Shown here: piece by piece, positions 7,384 through 13,858 of the stretch
How positions within the stretch are numbered: position 1 is the first letter of the stretch
Layout of the letters: the number at the start of each line of letters is the position of its first letter
Source: Verrucomicrobiales bacterium
GTDB lineage: Bacteria; Verrucomicrobiota; Verrucomicrobiae; Limisphaerales; UBA9464
Assembly: GCA_005789375.1 (NCBI GenBank)
Contig: SXXZ01000267.1
Location: 1-13,858 of the forward strand
DNA: 13,858 nucleotides
Reading direction: 5' to 3'
Program-made: the position numbers and the translations under genes
The notes under the pieces: generated by a model
What the model was told of the DNA's origin: nothing
Database searches by the model: none
The model's input: the letters and a program-made list of their open reading frames with translations, nothing else

Positions 7384-8481
7384 ATGTCCGACCTGCCCGC
7401 CGAGTCGTCACAGCCGCTGGTGTTCGATTGCCATTTGGACCTCTCCATGAACGCCATGGAGTGGAACCGGGATCTCACCCAATCGCTGGAGTACATCCGT
7501 CGCCGCGAGCAACACCAGCGGGACCAGCCCGATCGGGGCAACGGAATCGTCTGCTTTCCGGAAATGCGCCGGGGCAGCCTGGGGCTTTGTGTCGCGACCC
7601 AAATTGCTCGATCAGTGAACCGGTTCAGCCGCATGCCGGGCTGGAGCAGCGCCTCGCAGGCGTGGGCCCAAACCCAAGGCCAATTGGCGTGGTACCGCGA
7701 GATGGAGGCCGCGGGCGAACTGCGCTTCATCACTGACCGCGCCGGCCTAGAGGCTCACCTGGCCGATTGGCAATGCCCCTCGAGCGAGCCGAAGCCTATC
7801 GGATACATCCTCAGTCTGGAGGGAGCCGATTCGCTCCATACTCCCGCCCATTTGGAGCGGGCCTACGCCTACGGTCTACGAGCCGTGGGTCTGACCCATT
7901 ATGGCCCCGGTCTCTGCGGTGCCGGCACCGATGATGAGGGGCCCTTGAGCGCTCACGGGCGTGAACTCTTGGCCGAGGTGGAGCGACTGGGGTTGATCCT
8001 CGATGTCACCCATTTGAGTGATGAGTCCTTCCGGGATGCCTTGGATCGGTTTTCCGGGCCCGTTTGGGCCAGTCATTCCAACTGCCGCGCTCGGGCCGAC
8101 TGGAATCGGCAGTTCACCGACGATCAGATTCGCGAACTCATCCGTCGCGACGCAGTCATCGGTGTGGCGGTGGATGCGATCATGATGGTTCACGGTTGGC
8201 GTCACCACCGTTCCAAGCCGGCAGATTTCGATCTCAGCCTCGAGCACCTGGCTAACCACATCGACCACATTTGCCAACTGGCCGGGAACATTCGTCATGT
8301 GGGCATCGGCACCGATGCCGACGGCGGGTTCGGCACCGAGCAAATGCCTGCCGACCTGGGGTCCATCGCCGACATTCAGAAGCTGGGGCCCATCTTGGCG
8401 CGCCGCGGCTATTCGAAGTCGGACATCGACGGTATTTTCCACGGCAACTTCTTGGCCCTGCTCCGTCGGGTTTGGAAATAA
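7384..8481 (+). CDS. Dipeptidase, membrane dipeptidase family M19
   Basis: The product of 365 residues should be a di-zinc hydrolase of dipeptides (renal-dipeptidase fold, amidohydrolase superfamily). The start is the ATG at 7384. A GTG at 7336 would add 16 residues rich in Cys and Pro that do not look like a signal peptide. The metal ligands are all visible: His17 and Asp19 in FDCHLDLS, the bridging Glu146 in LSLEGADSL, His210 in LDVTHLSDES, His231 in ASHSNCRA, and Asp311 in GIGTDADGG. No signal peptide or lipobox was seen with this start, so it appears cytoplasmic, unlike many family members. It lies 85 bases after the kinase, which is far enough to have its own promoter, although none was recognised. 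The substrate could include D-amino-acid dipeptides, as known for other bacterial members, but this is not shown here. Confidence 0.92.
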   Translation: MSDLPAESSQPLVFDCHLDLSMNAMEWNRDLTQSLEYIRRREQHQRDQPDRGNGIVCFPEMRRGSLGLCVATQIARSVNRFSRMPGWSSASQAWAQTQGQLAWYREMEAAGELRFITDRAGLEAHLADWQCPSSEPKPIGYILSLEGADSLHTPAHLERAYAYGLRAVGLTHYGPGLCGAGTDDEGPLSAHGRELLAEVERLGLILDVTHLSDESFRDALDRFSGPVWASHSNCRARADWNRQFTDDQIRELIRRDAVIGVAVDAIMMVHGWRHHRSKPADFDLSLEHLANHIDHICQLAGNIRHVGIGTDADGGFGTEQMPADLGSIADIQKLGPILARRGYSKSDIDGIFHGNFLALLRRVWK

Positions 8482-8550
8482 CCTGTTCAGAGTCGGCGCT
8501 CTGCAAGCTCCGCCCATCACCGCCCCCTACAAAGCCCATGAAAGGACGCT

Positions 8551-8563
8551 TCTATAGTATAGA
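8551..8563. repeat. Short palindrome TCTATA-G-TATAGA
   Basis: Arms of six bases are perfectly complementary around a single central G. The AT content contrasts with the surrounding GC-rich DNA. It could be an operator for a regulator of the efflux operon, or part of a small inserted repeat. Confidence 0.6.
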
Positions 8564-8603
8564 GTGCCCCCTTTTATGTAAATAGGTGGGACTGACCCCT
8601 TTT
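8562..8603 (+). repeat. Imperfect direct repeat pair GA(G/C)TG(C/A)CCCCTTTT
   Basis: The stretches gagtgcccccttttat (from 8562) and gactgacccctttt (8590-8603) share 12 of 14 positions with a 28-base period. The second copy lies in ggtgggactgacccc, whose reverse complement (ggggtcagtccc) resembles REP-like repeats that I recall near Y1-type transposases in other bacteria. No transposase gene is present here. Confidence 0.45.
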
Positions 8604-8657
8604 GGGTTCATCTCGGCGTTGAGTTTCTGGGCGCAAACCGGCTCACTTGTCTCTTCA

Positions 8658-11600
8658 ATGATCCTGCCCCGCATTTCTATCCAGCGTCCCATCCTCGCTT
8701 GGATGATGAATCTCGTGCTGGTGCTCTTCGGGTTGATTGGCTTGTCCCGCCTTCCCGTCCGCGAGCTGCCAGACATTGATCCGCCCATTGTTTCTGTGAC
8801 GACGGTCTTCCCCGGGGCCAATGCTCAGGTGGTTGAGACGGAGGTGACCGAGCGTCTTGAGGAGGCCATCAACAATATCGAGGGCATCAAGACCTTGCGC
8901 AGTGAAAGCCGGGAGAGTGTCAGCAGTATTTCAGTGGAGTTCGATCTTTCCCGGGATATCGACACCTCGGCTCAGGATGTCCGGGATCGGGTCTCCCGCG
9001 TTCGCGGGGCGCTGCCCCGGGACATCCGCGAACCCATCGTCTCCAAGCAGGATTCCGATGCGCAGCCCATCCTTTGGATCGCTCTGAACAGCGAGCGGTA
9101 TTCGCCGCTAGAGATGACCACGCTCGCGGAAAAGCAAATCAAGCCCCGCTTCCAGGGGGTCACCGGCGTGTCCTCCATCACCATCGGTGGTGAGAAACGC
9201 TATGCGATGCGCCTGTGGCTCGACTCGGCGCGGATGGCTGCTCGGCGCGTCACGGTCCTCGATGTTCAGCAGGCGCTCCGGCAGCAAAGCATCGAATTGC
9301 CCAGCGGACGCGTAGAGAACCTGGACCGGGAAATGACCATCCAGACCCGCGGCGAAATGAAGTCGGTCGAGGAGTTCAACAACCTCGTGCTGCGGGCCGA
9401 AGGAGCTAACCTGGTTCGGCTCAAGGATGTGGGTCGGGCTGAGGACGGCGTCTCGGATTACCGCACCATCGCCCGTGCTTCTGGCAAACCCTGCGTTTTC
9501 TTGGGCGTCGTCAAGCAAGCCAAGGCCAACACGGTGAATGTGGCTCAATCCATCCGCGCGGAAATGGAGGCAATCCAACCCACCCTGCCCGACGGGGTAC
9601 AGATGACGGTGAGTTATGACTCGAGCATTTACGTCGAAAAAGCCATTAGCGAGGTGTGGGATACGCTGGCCATCGCCTTCGGTCTGGTAGTGCTCATCAT
9701 CTTCGTTTTTCTCCGCGATTTGCGGGCAACGTTCATCCCGATCGTGGCCATCCCGGTGTCCATCATTGGTACCTTCGCGGTGCTCCACCTCATGGGCTAT
9801 TCGGTGAACATTCTCACCATGCTCGCGCTGGTGCTGGTCATTGGCATCGTGGTGGACGACGCCATCGTTGTGCTGGAGGCCATTTACCGGCACATCGAAG
9901 AGGGCATGAAACCCATGGCGGCGGCCTTCAAGGCCATGGACGAGATCAGCTTCGCGGTCATCGCTATCACCCTGTCGCTGGTGGCGGTCTTCACGCCGCT
10001 GGCCTTCCAGAAAAGCACCACGGGCCGTCTTTTCGTGGAGTTTGCCGTGGCTGTCTCGGTTTCGGTAATTATCTCGGCGTTTGTCGCGCTCACCTTGTCG
10101 CCGGCCATCGCTGCTCGGGTGCTCAAGCCCATCCAGGTCAAGAAGGCCACCGGTCTATTTGGTGTGTTTGAGGCGATCCTCGATGCCGTGACTCGCGGCT
10201 ACCTGAGTTCTCTGCGCTGGGCCTTGCGTCACCGCTTCTTGTCGGTGCTGGTGACCTTGGGAACCGTGGCCTTGATGATCTTTGCCTACCGGGGCTTGGA
10301 TAAAGATTTTCTGCCGCAGGAGGACAAGAGCCGTATGTTTGCGGTCGTCCTCACTCCGAACGGTTCCACGAGCGAGTTCACCGATCGTCAGCTCCGCAAG
10401 GCCGAGGCCATCATTGCCAGCGTCCCGGAGGTAAAAAGTTACGGCGCCATTGTGGCCCCGGGTTTCAGTGGTCCCGGTCAGGCTTCGTTCGGAATTGTTT
10501 TTGTGACCTTCCAAGATCGCTCACTACGGAAACGCTCAACCCAGGAAATCGTCAACGGACCGGGTGGGATGTCGCAGCGTTTCTTTGCCGAGGTTGAAGG
10601 TGGCTTCGCTATTGCTAATCTTCCCAAGGCCATCGAGGTGGGCTTCAACAACTCGCCGTTCGAACTGGTGATCCAGAACCAGGACCTCGACACGCTCAAT
10701 CAGACGGCGCAGGCGCTCTCGGCTCGCATTAGTGGACTGACCAACGCTGCGGGCCAATCCCTGCTTAAGAACATCCGGGTCAGCTATGAGGTGGACAAGC
10801 CCGAGCTGCGTCTCTCGGTGGATCGCAGTCGAGCGGCTGCGCTGGGGGTGAGCATCGAAGACATTTCTCGGACACTACAAATCCTCTTCGGCGGTCTGGA
10901 TTTGAGCCGCATGAAGGTGGATGGCAAGGAGTACGAAGTCATTGCCCAGCTGGAGCGGGCCTCCCGACTCACACCCCAGGAGTTGGACACGGTGTATGTC
11001 CGCAATCAGCGCGGGGAGCTTATTCAGCTCAACGCCCTAGTGACTCGAACGTCCGGCGCAGCGCCCAATTCCATCAGCCACTACGGTCGACTCCGCAGCG
11101 CCAGCATTACGGCCTCTCCGGGCGGGGTTCCCATTGGTGTGGTGGTGGATCAAGTTCAGCCGCTCCTGAAAGATCTGCCGGCGGGAACGCTTCATGCGTG
11201 GGAAGGGGAAGCGAAGAACCTGGCCGACAGCACCGGTGAGATTTGGTTCGTGCTCGGTCTGGCCGCGATCATCGTCTACATGACCTTGGCTGCGCAGTTC
11301 GAGAGTCTCGTCCATCCCTTCACCGTCATGCTGGCATTGCCGTTGGCCGCGGTGGGCGCCTTCGGGTTGCTGTGGTTGCTGGCCTTCCTGGGCAAGACCG
11401 GGGTGATCCCAGTGATCCCTTCCATGAACATCAACTTGTTCAGCCAAATCGGCTTGGTGCTCCTCATCGGGCTAGTCACCAAGAACTCCATCCTGTTGGT
11501 CGAATACGCCAATCAACGCGCCCAGCAGGGCATTGACCCGGTCACGGCGATGATGGAAGCCGGCAAGGTTCGGCTCCGGCCCATTCTCATGACGGCCTTT

Positions 11601-11831
11601 TCCACGGTGGCGGGCATTATGCCCATTGCCATTGGTTTTGGCGCGGGTGCTGAGAGTCGTCGTCCGATGGGCGTCGCGGTCGTGGGAGGCATGCTCACGA
11701 GCACCTTCCTCACTTTGTATGTGATTCCGGTGGTGTATGTGCTGCTGGATCGCTGGTTCCCGACACGCCCAATGCATTCCTCCGAACTCCTGCCGGAAGC
11801 CCCGGCCCCGCAACCCGCCGTCGCCCACTGA
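8658..11831 (+). CDS. RND efflux permease, AcrB/MexB-type (HAE1-like)
   Basis: The product of 1057 residues is an inner-membrane proton/drug antiporter that would form the pump of a tripartite efflux complex. The start was set at the ATG at 8658 because MILPRISIQRPILAWMM is the classical RND beginning. A GTG at 8586 in frame would add 24 residues. The first membrane helix spans about residues 12-30, followed by the porter domain with FPGANAQVVETEVTERLEEA (51-70). The helix bundle at about 333-500 carries the proton-relay pair Asp400-Asp401 in GIVVDDAIVVLEA, and the second half has Lys942 in GLVTKNSILLVEYANQ. All three match the AcrB Asp407/Asp408/Lys940 positions. The last loop before that helix (FLGKTGVIPVIPSMNINLFS) is longer than in AcrB. 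No adaptor or TolC-like gene adjoins it. The stop is 4 bases from the next gene. The substrate is unknown. Confidence 0.96.
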   Translation: MILPRISIQRPILAWMMNLVLVLFGLIGLSRLPVRELPDIDPPIVSVTTVFPGANAQVVETEVTERLEEAINNIEGIKTLRSESRESVSSISVEFDLSRDIDTSAQDVRDRVSRVRGALPRDIREPIVSKQDSDAQPILWIALNSERYSPLEMTTLAEKQIKPRFQGVTGVSSITIGGEKRYAMRLWLDSARMAARRVTVLDVQQALRQQSIELPSGRVENLDREMTIQTRGEMKSVEEFNNLVLRAEGANLVRLKDVGRAEDGVSDYRTIARASGKPCVFLGVVKQAKANTVNVAQSIRAEMEAIQPTLPDGVQMTVSYDSSIYVEKAISEVWDTLAIAFGLVVLIIFVFLRDLRATFIPIVAIPVSIIGTFAVLHLMGYSVNILTMLALVLVIGIVVDDAIVVLEAIYRHIEEGMKPMAAAFKAMDEISFAVIAITLSLVAVFTPLAFQKSTTGRLFVEFAVAVSVSVIISAFVALTLSPAIAARVLKPIQVKKATGLFGVFEAILDAVTRGYLSSLRWALRHRFLSVLVTLGTVALMIFAYRGLDKDFLPQEDKSRMFAVVLTPNGSTSEFTDRQLRKAEAIIASVPEVKSYGAIVAPGFSGPGQASFGIVFVTFQDRSLRKRSTQEIVNGPGGMSQRFFAEVEGGFAIANLPKAIEVGFNNSPFELVIQNQDLDTLNQTAQALSARISGLTNAAGQSLLKNIRVSYEVDKPELRLSVDRSRAAALGVSIEDISRTLQILFGGLDLSRMKVDGKEYEVIAQLERASRLTPQELDTVYVRNQRGELIQLNALVTRTSGAAPNSISHYGRLRSASITASPGGVPIGVVVDQVQPLLKDLPAGTLHAWEGEAKNLADSTGEIWFVLGLAAIIVYMTLAAQFESLVHPFTVMLALPLAAVGAFGLLWLLAFLGKTGVIPVIPSMNINLFSQIGLVLLIGLVTKNSILLVEYANQRAQQGIDPVTAMMEAGKVRLRPILMTAFSTVAGIMPIAIGFGAGAESRRPMGVAVVGGMLTSTFLTLYVIPVVYVLLDRWFPTRPMHSSELLPEAPAPQPAVAH

Positions 11832-11835
11832 CCTC

Positions 11836-13059
11836 ATGACCACCGACTCCGCCAAAGGCCGTTCCGTTTCCGTCGGTTACGGAGGTTTCGCTCGCTGGGT
11901 AACTCTGGCGCTAGTGCTCCTCGCCTTGGGGTGCCGAGCGCCGCAGCCAAGGCCGGTTGCTCTGTCGTCGGTTTTCCGCAGTGAAAAACTCTCGGCCATC
12001 GATGGGGCCATCGTGCAATCCATCGCCTCCAACCGTTGCCCGGGCGGAGTCTTTTGGTTGGAGCGCAACGGGGTGGTGTATTCGAAGGCCTACGGGCACC
12101 GCTCGGTGGATCCATCACCGGAGCCGGCCAGCCTGGACACGATTTATGATGCGGCCTCGCTCACCAAGGTTCTGGCCACGACGCCCGCGGTGGCCTGGCT
12201 GATCGAGCACGGGACCATCGACCCGGAGAAGCCCCTGGCCCAGTATCTCCCGGCCTTCGCCGCCCACGGCAAGCAGGCCATCACGGTGCGACAAGTTCTG
12301 ACGCACGCCTCGGGATTGCGCCCTGGTTTGGGTGGCGGCGCTTGGAGCGGTTCCGACAAGGCTCTGGAACTGGCCTGCGACGAGAAGCCAACGCACCCAC
12401 CGGACACCCGGTTCGTCTATTCCGACATTAATTTTATTCTCCTGGGTAAGCTCGTGGAGAAGGTTTCGGGCCAGACCTTGGACACCTTTTGCGAAGCCCA
12501 CGTGTATCGACCTCTGAAGATGCGAGACACGGCTTACCGTCCCCTGCTGCATGGTCTGGCAGTCGACCGCATTGCCCCGACGGAGCGGCGCGCCGATGGC
12601 ATGTGTTTCCGCGGCGAGGTGCACGACCCGACGGCCCGCAAGATGGGCGGCGTGGCCGGACACGCGGGCTTATTCACGACCGCCGCCGACGTGGCCCGCT
12701 TCTGCCGCATGATGGACGCCGGCGGAACCCTGGACGGGGTTCGGGTGTTTCGTCCGGAGACGGTGGCTCGCATGATCTCGGTGCAAACGCCGCCGAATCT
12801 TCCAAAACGCGGTTTGGGTTGGGACATTGATTCGCCTTATGCCGGTCCGCGCGGATCCCTCTTTCCGGTCGGCTCGTTCGGCCATTCCGGATGGACCGGC
12901 ACCTCCCTGTGGCAAGATCCCGGCAGCCACACCTGGGTCATTTTCCTGAGCAACCGCAATCACCCCACCGAAGAAGGCAACATCCTGGCCCTCCGCCGCC
13001 AACTCGGAACCCTTGCGGCTGAATCGTTGGTAGGAGTGGAATTTGGGACCCTGCGTTAG
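11836..13059 (+). CDS. Serine hydrolase lipoprotein, beta-lactamase/EstB fold
   Basis: The product of 407 residues belongs to the serine beta-lactamase-like family, which includes class C enzymes, esterases and DD-peptidases. The start at 11836 lies 4 bases after the permease stop, so the two are very probably one transcript with coupled translation; no Shine-Dalgarno sequence is seen. A hydrophobic N-terminal segment (about 20-32) ends in LLALGC, giving a probable lipid-attachment Cys33. Ala at -3 is not the commonest lipobox residue. The active site has Ser108-X-X-Lys111 in AASLTKV, Tyr195 in VYSDINF (YSD where class C enzymes have YxN), and HSGWTG at 350-355 in place of KTG. This pattern is typical of esterase- or peptidase-like family members. 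It is therefore more likely an esterase or a peptidoglycan/peptide hydrolase than a true antibiotic-destroying enzyme. The protein would face the periplasm. Confidence 0.92.
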   Translation: MTTDSAKGRSVSVGYGGFARWVTLALVLLALGCRAPQPRPVALSSVFRSEKLSAIDGAIVQSIASNRCPGGVFWLERNGVVYSKAYGHRSVDPSPEPASLDTIYDAASLTKVLATTPAVAWLIEHGTIDPEKPLAQYLPAFAAHGKQAITVRQVLTHASGLRPGLGGGAWSGSDKALELACDEKPTHPPDTRFVYSDINFILLGKLVEKVSGQTLDTFCEAHVYRPLKMRDTAYRPLLHGLAVDRIAPTERRADGMCFRGEVHDPTARKMGGVAGHAGLFTTAADVARFCRMMDAGGTLDGVRVFRPETVARMISVQTPPNLPKRGLGWDIDSPYAGPRGSLFPVGSFGHSGWTGTSLWQDPGSHTWVIFLSNRNHPTEEGNILALRRQLGTLAAESLVGVEFGTLR

Positions 13060-13093
13060 GGTTGGCCGCAGGGCCGATTCATCTGCATCTAAA

Positions 13094-13130
13094 TGGTAGG
13101 GACGGTGTCTCACCGTCCGTTCCCTGGGCT
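13094..13130 (+). repeat. 37-base hairpin repeat, copy 1
   Basis: The 37 bases beginning tggtagggacggtgtctcac are identical to those at 13191-13227. The core GGACGGTG-TCT-CACCGTCC is a perfect 8-base-pair hairpin with a three-base loop, and the flanking AGGGA/TCCCT can add further pairing with a two-base bulge. Confidence 0.95.
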
Positions 13131-13172
13131 GCCGGGCGAGGAGGGGATGGCCCGAGAGACTCGAGCCCTACC
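13095..13172. repeat. Imperfect inverted-repeat element bounded by GGTAGGG ... CCCTACC
   Basis: The left end GGTAGGGACGGTGTCTC and the reverse complement of the right end (GGTAGGGCTCGAGTCTC) agree at 12-13 of 17 positions, including the outer seven. This 78-base unit resembles a small non-autonomous palindromic element. The second 37-base copy at 13191 would be a 5' fragment of the same element, lacking the CCCTACC end. Confidence 0.6.
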
Positions 13173-13190
13173 GGGGAGGTGGCAGCAGTT

Positions 13191-13227
13191 TGGTAGGGAC
13201 GGTGTCTCACCGTCCGTTCCCTGGGCT
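13191..13227 (+). repeat. 37-base hairpin repeat, copy 2
   Basis: This is a perfect copy of 13094-13130, 97 bases downstream in the same orientation. The sequence on either side differs between copies. It contains the same 8-base-pair hairpin with a TCT loop. Confidence 0.95.
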
Positions 13228-13341
13228 TCACCAAGCTCATCCGGCATGCCGCCGAACCTCAGATGCTGCAATCGATCGGCAACTCCACCCTTGACCCTGT
13301 GAGGATTGCGGAGCCCGATATTTGAAACCCCTGATTTTGCC

Positions 13342-13858
13342 ATGACACTTGGACTCCACCCGTCCCGGATTCGCCGGGGCTTCACCCTAATCGAACTTCT
13401 GGTGGTCATCGCCATCATCGCCATTCTGGCTGGAATGCTCTTGCCGGCCTTGGCGAAGGCGAAGGCGAAGGCCAATTCGATCAAGTGCATCAACAACGCC
13501 AAGTCGATGACGTTGTCGACCTTCATGTACTTGTCCGATCATGGCAAACCGGTGCCCTACAATGGGGCTGCGACCGCCAGCATGGACAATGCGTTATGGG
13601 TGACCGTGCTGGCCACCAACTATGGCGGCATTAATGCGGCCCGCATTTGTCCGTCGGCTCCGTCGGCGGCCGTTAAGTCCAAGCGTCGGCATCCCAACAG
13701 TGGTTCCTTGAACCAGACCTGGTTGTGGACCGGATCCAAGGGCATCGACTACGAGGCCAGCTACACCTTCAATGGGTGGTTTTACGGCGATGATGATCCG
13801 TATTTTAGCTCTCCTGATCAACGAGTGAAGAAGTACCGCAATGAGACCGATTGCCCGA
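13342..13858 (+). CDS. Type IV prepilin-like / pseudopilin protein (3' end outside window)
   Basis: The first 172 codons are visible and run open to the right edge. The start at 13342 gives a short basic leader ending RIRRG, then the prepilin motif [20 protein letters not shown], with cleavage expected before Phe14 and the conserved Glu at +5 (Glu18). A prepilin peptidase would cut and methylate the protein, and the hydrophobic helix (14-35) would pack it into a pseudopilus or keep it in the membrane. A run of alternating Ala-Lys (ALAKAKAKA), coded by repeated GCGAAG units, follows. The segment [23 protein letters not shown] matches the region after the helix in the many DUF1559-like and related type II secretion pseudopilin-like proteins of Verrucomicrobia, Lentisphaerae and Planctomycetes. 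The remainder, rich in Tyr, Asn and Trp, should be the exported globular part. No other secretion gene is visible in this window. Confidence 0.9.
   Translation, partial: MTLGLHPSRIRRGFTLIELLVVIAIIAILAGMLLPALAKAKAKANSIKCINNAKSMTLSTFMYLSDHGKPVPYNGAATASMDNALWVTVLATNYGGINAARICPSAPSAAVKSKRRHPNSGSLNQTWLWTGSKGIDYEASYTFNGWFYGDDDPYFSSPDQRVKKYRNETDCP

Larger units (their letters stand above)
8482..8657. other. Intergenic region before the RND gene with an AT-rich repeat-like patch
   Basis: This gap of 176 bases separates the dipeptidase stop from the permease ATG. Its first part is GC-rich and featureless apart from a weak stem (cagag at 8488-8492 with ctctg at 8499-8503). Its middle (8551-8585) is markedly AT-rich, with a near-perfect 13-base palindrome and two related C-rich/T-rich motifs that are listed separately. 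The promoter of the efflux operon should lie here, and TATAGT (8553-8558) or TATAGA (8558-8563) are candidate -10 boxes without a good -35. Confidence 0.5.
13060..13341. other. Intergenic region with repeats between the hydrolase and prepilin genes
   Basis: This gap of 282 bases holds two exact 37-base repeats and an imperfect inverted element, listed separately, and no supported gene. A 7-base stem (ccctgcg 13049-13055 with cgcaggg 13067-13073) overlaps the hydrolase stop codon but has no T-run. The promoter of the prepilin-like gene should lie in the final 100 bases: TTGACC at 13291-13296 and GATATT at 13317-13322 are present, but 20 bases apart. Confidence 0.55.

Noticed and set aside
9108..9893. 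Minus-strand open frame of 261 residues inside the permease gene
   Set aside because: It is a shadow of the RND gene. The His- and Asp-rich product reflects antisense reading of high-GC codons.
13049..13073. Rho-independent terminator after the serine hydrolase
   Set aside because: The 7-base stem is perfect, but the loop is 11 bases, it overlaps the stop codon, and no T-run follows.
13094..13227. Possible minimal CRISPR array
   Set aside because: There are only two repeats with one 60-base interval, the repeat has a long perfect internal hairpin, there are no cas genes nearby, and inverted CCCTACC ends suggest a mobile-type element.
13291..13322. Sigma-70 promoter for the prepilin-like gene (TTGACC / GATATT)
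   Set aside because: The boxes match reasonably, but the 20-base spacer is longer than usual and the -10 match is only 4 of 6.

Overview
The window looks like a chromosomal segment of a Verrucomicrobiota bacterium, possibly of the Limisphaerales/Pedosphaera side. This is inferred from four traits. The prepilin-like gene at the right edge carries the [19 protein letters not shown] segment followed by [12 protein letters not shown] secreted PQQ-type propeller protein with a methyltransferase-like segment sits at the left edge, as in Planctomycetes/Verrucomicrobia. The sequence is GC-rich by eye. Short hairpin repeats of the GGTAGGGACGG type occur between genes. There is no rRNA, tRNA, CRISPR array, intact transposase or prophage gene. 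This is mostly ordinary chromosome, with some oddities in the gene-free gaps.

Layout, left to right. On the minus strand lie a PQQ-like beta-propeller protein (truncated by the left edge, GTG start at 1635) and, upstream of it, a Tat-exported PhoD-type alkaline phosphatase (1705-3312). After a 228-base divergent gap comes a plus-strand aldo/keto reductase of the xylose-reductase type (3541-4548). It converges, 21 bases apart, on a minus-strand SRAP/HMCES/YedK-type abasic-site protein (4570-5250). A plus-strand two-component pair follows: a PhoB/OmpR-type regulator (5374-6057) and a PhoR-type histidine kinase (6081-7298). Next is an M19 membrane-dipeptidase-family protein (7384-8481). After an AT-rich gap with repeat-like sequence come an AcrB-type RND efflux permease (8658-11831) and, 4 bases later, a lipoprotein serine hydrolase of the beta-lactamase/esterase fold (11836-13059). 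A gap of about 280 bases contains two exact 37-base repeats with hairpins. The window ends in the start of a type IV prepilin/pseudopilin-like gene (13342 onward).

How the genes fit together. The alkaline phosphatase and the PhoB/PhoR-like pair are compatible with phosphate-starvation signalling, but they are separated by two unrelated genes, and I found no convincing Pho box or pst genes. The permease and the serine hydrolase are almost certainly cotranscribed. No periplasmic adaptor or outer-membrane channel gene is present beside the permease. The aldo/keto reductase, SRAP protein and dipeptidase look like independent housekeeping or catabolic genes with intact active sites.

I see no convincing new multi-gene system. 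The best leads are the degraded methyltransferase-like segment in the propeller protein, the exact 16-base tandem duplication across the regulator/kinase junction, the intergenic hairpin repeats, and the AT-rich repeat-like island in front of the efflux gene.
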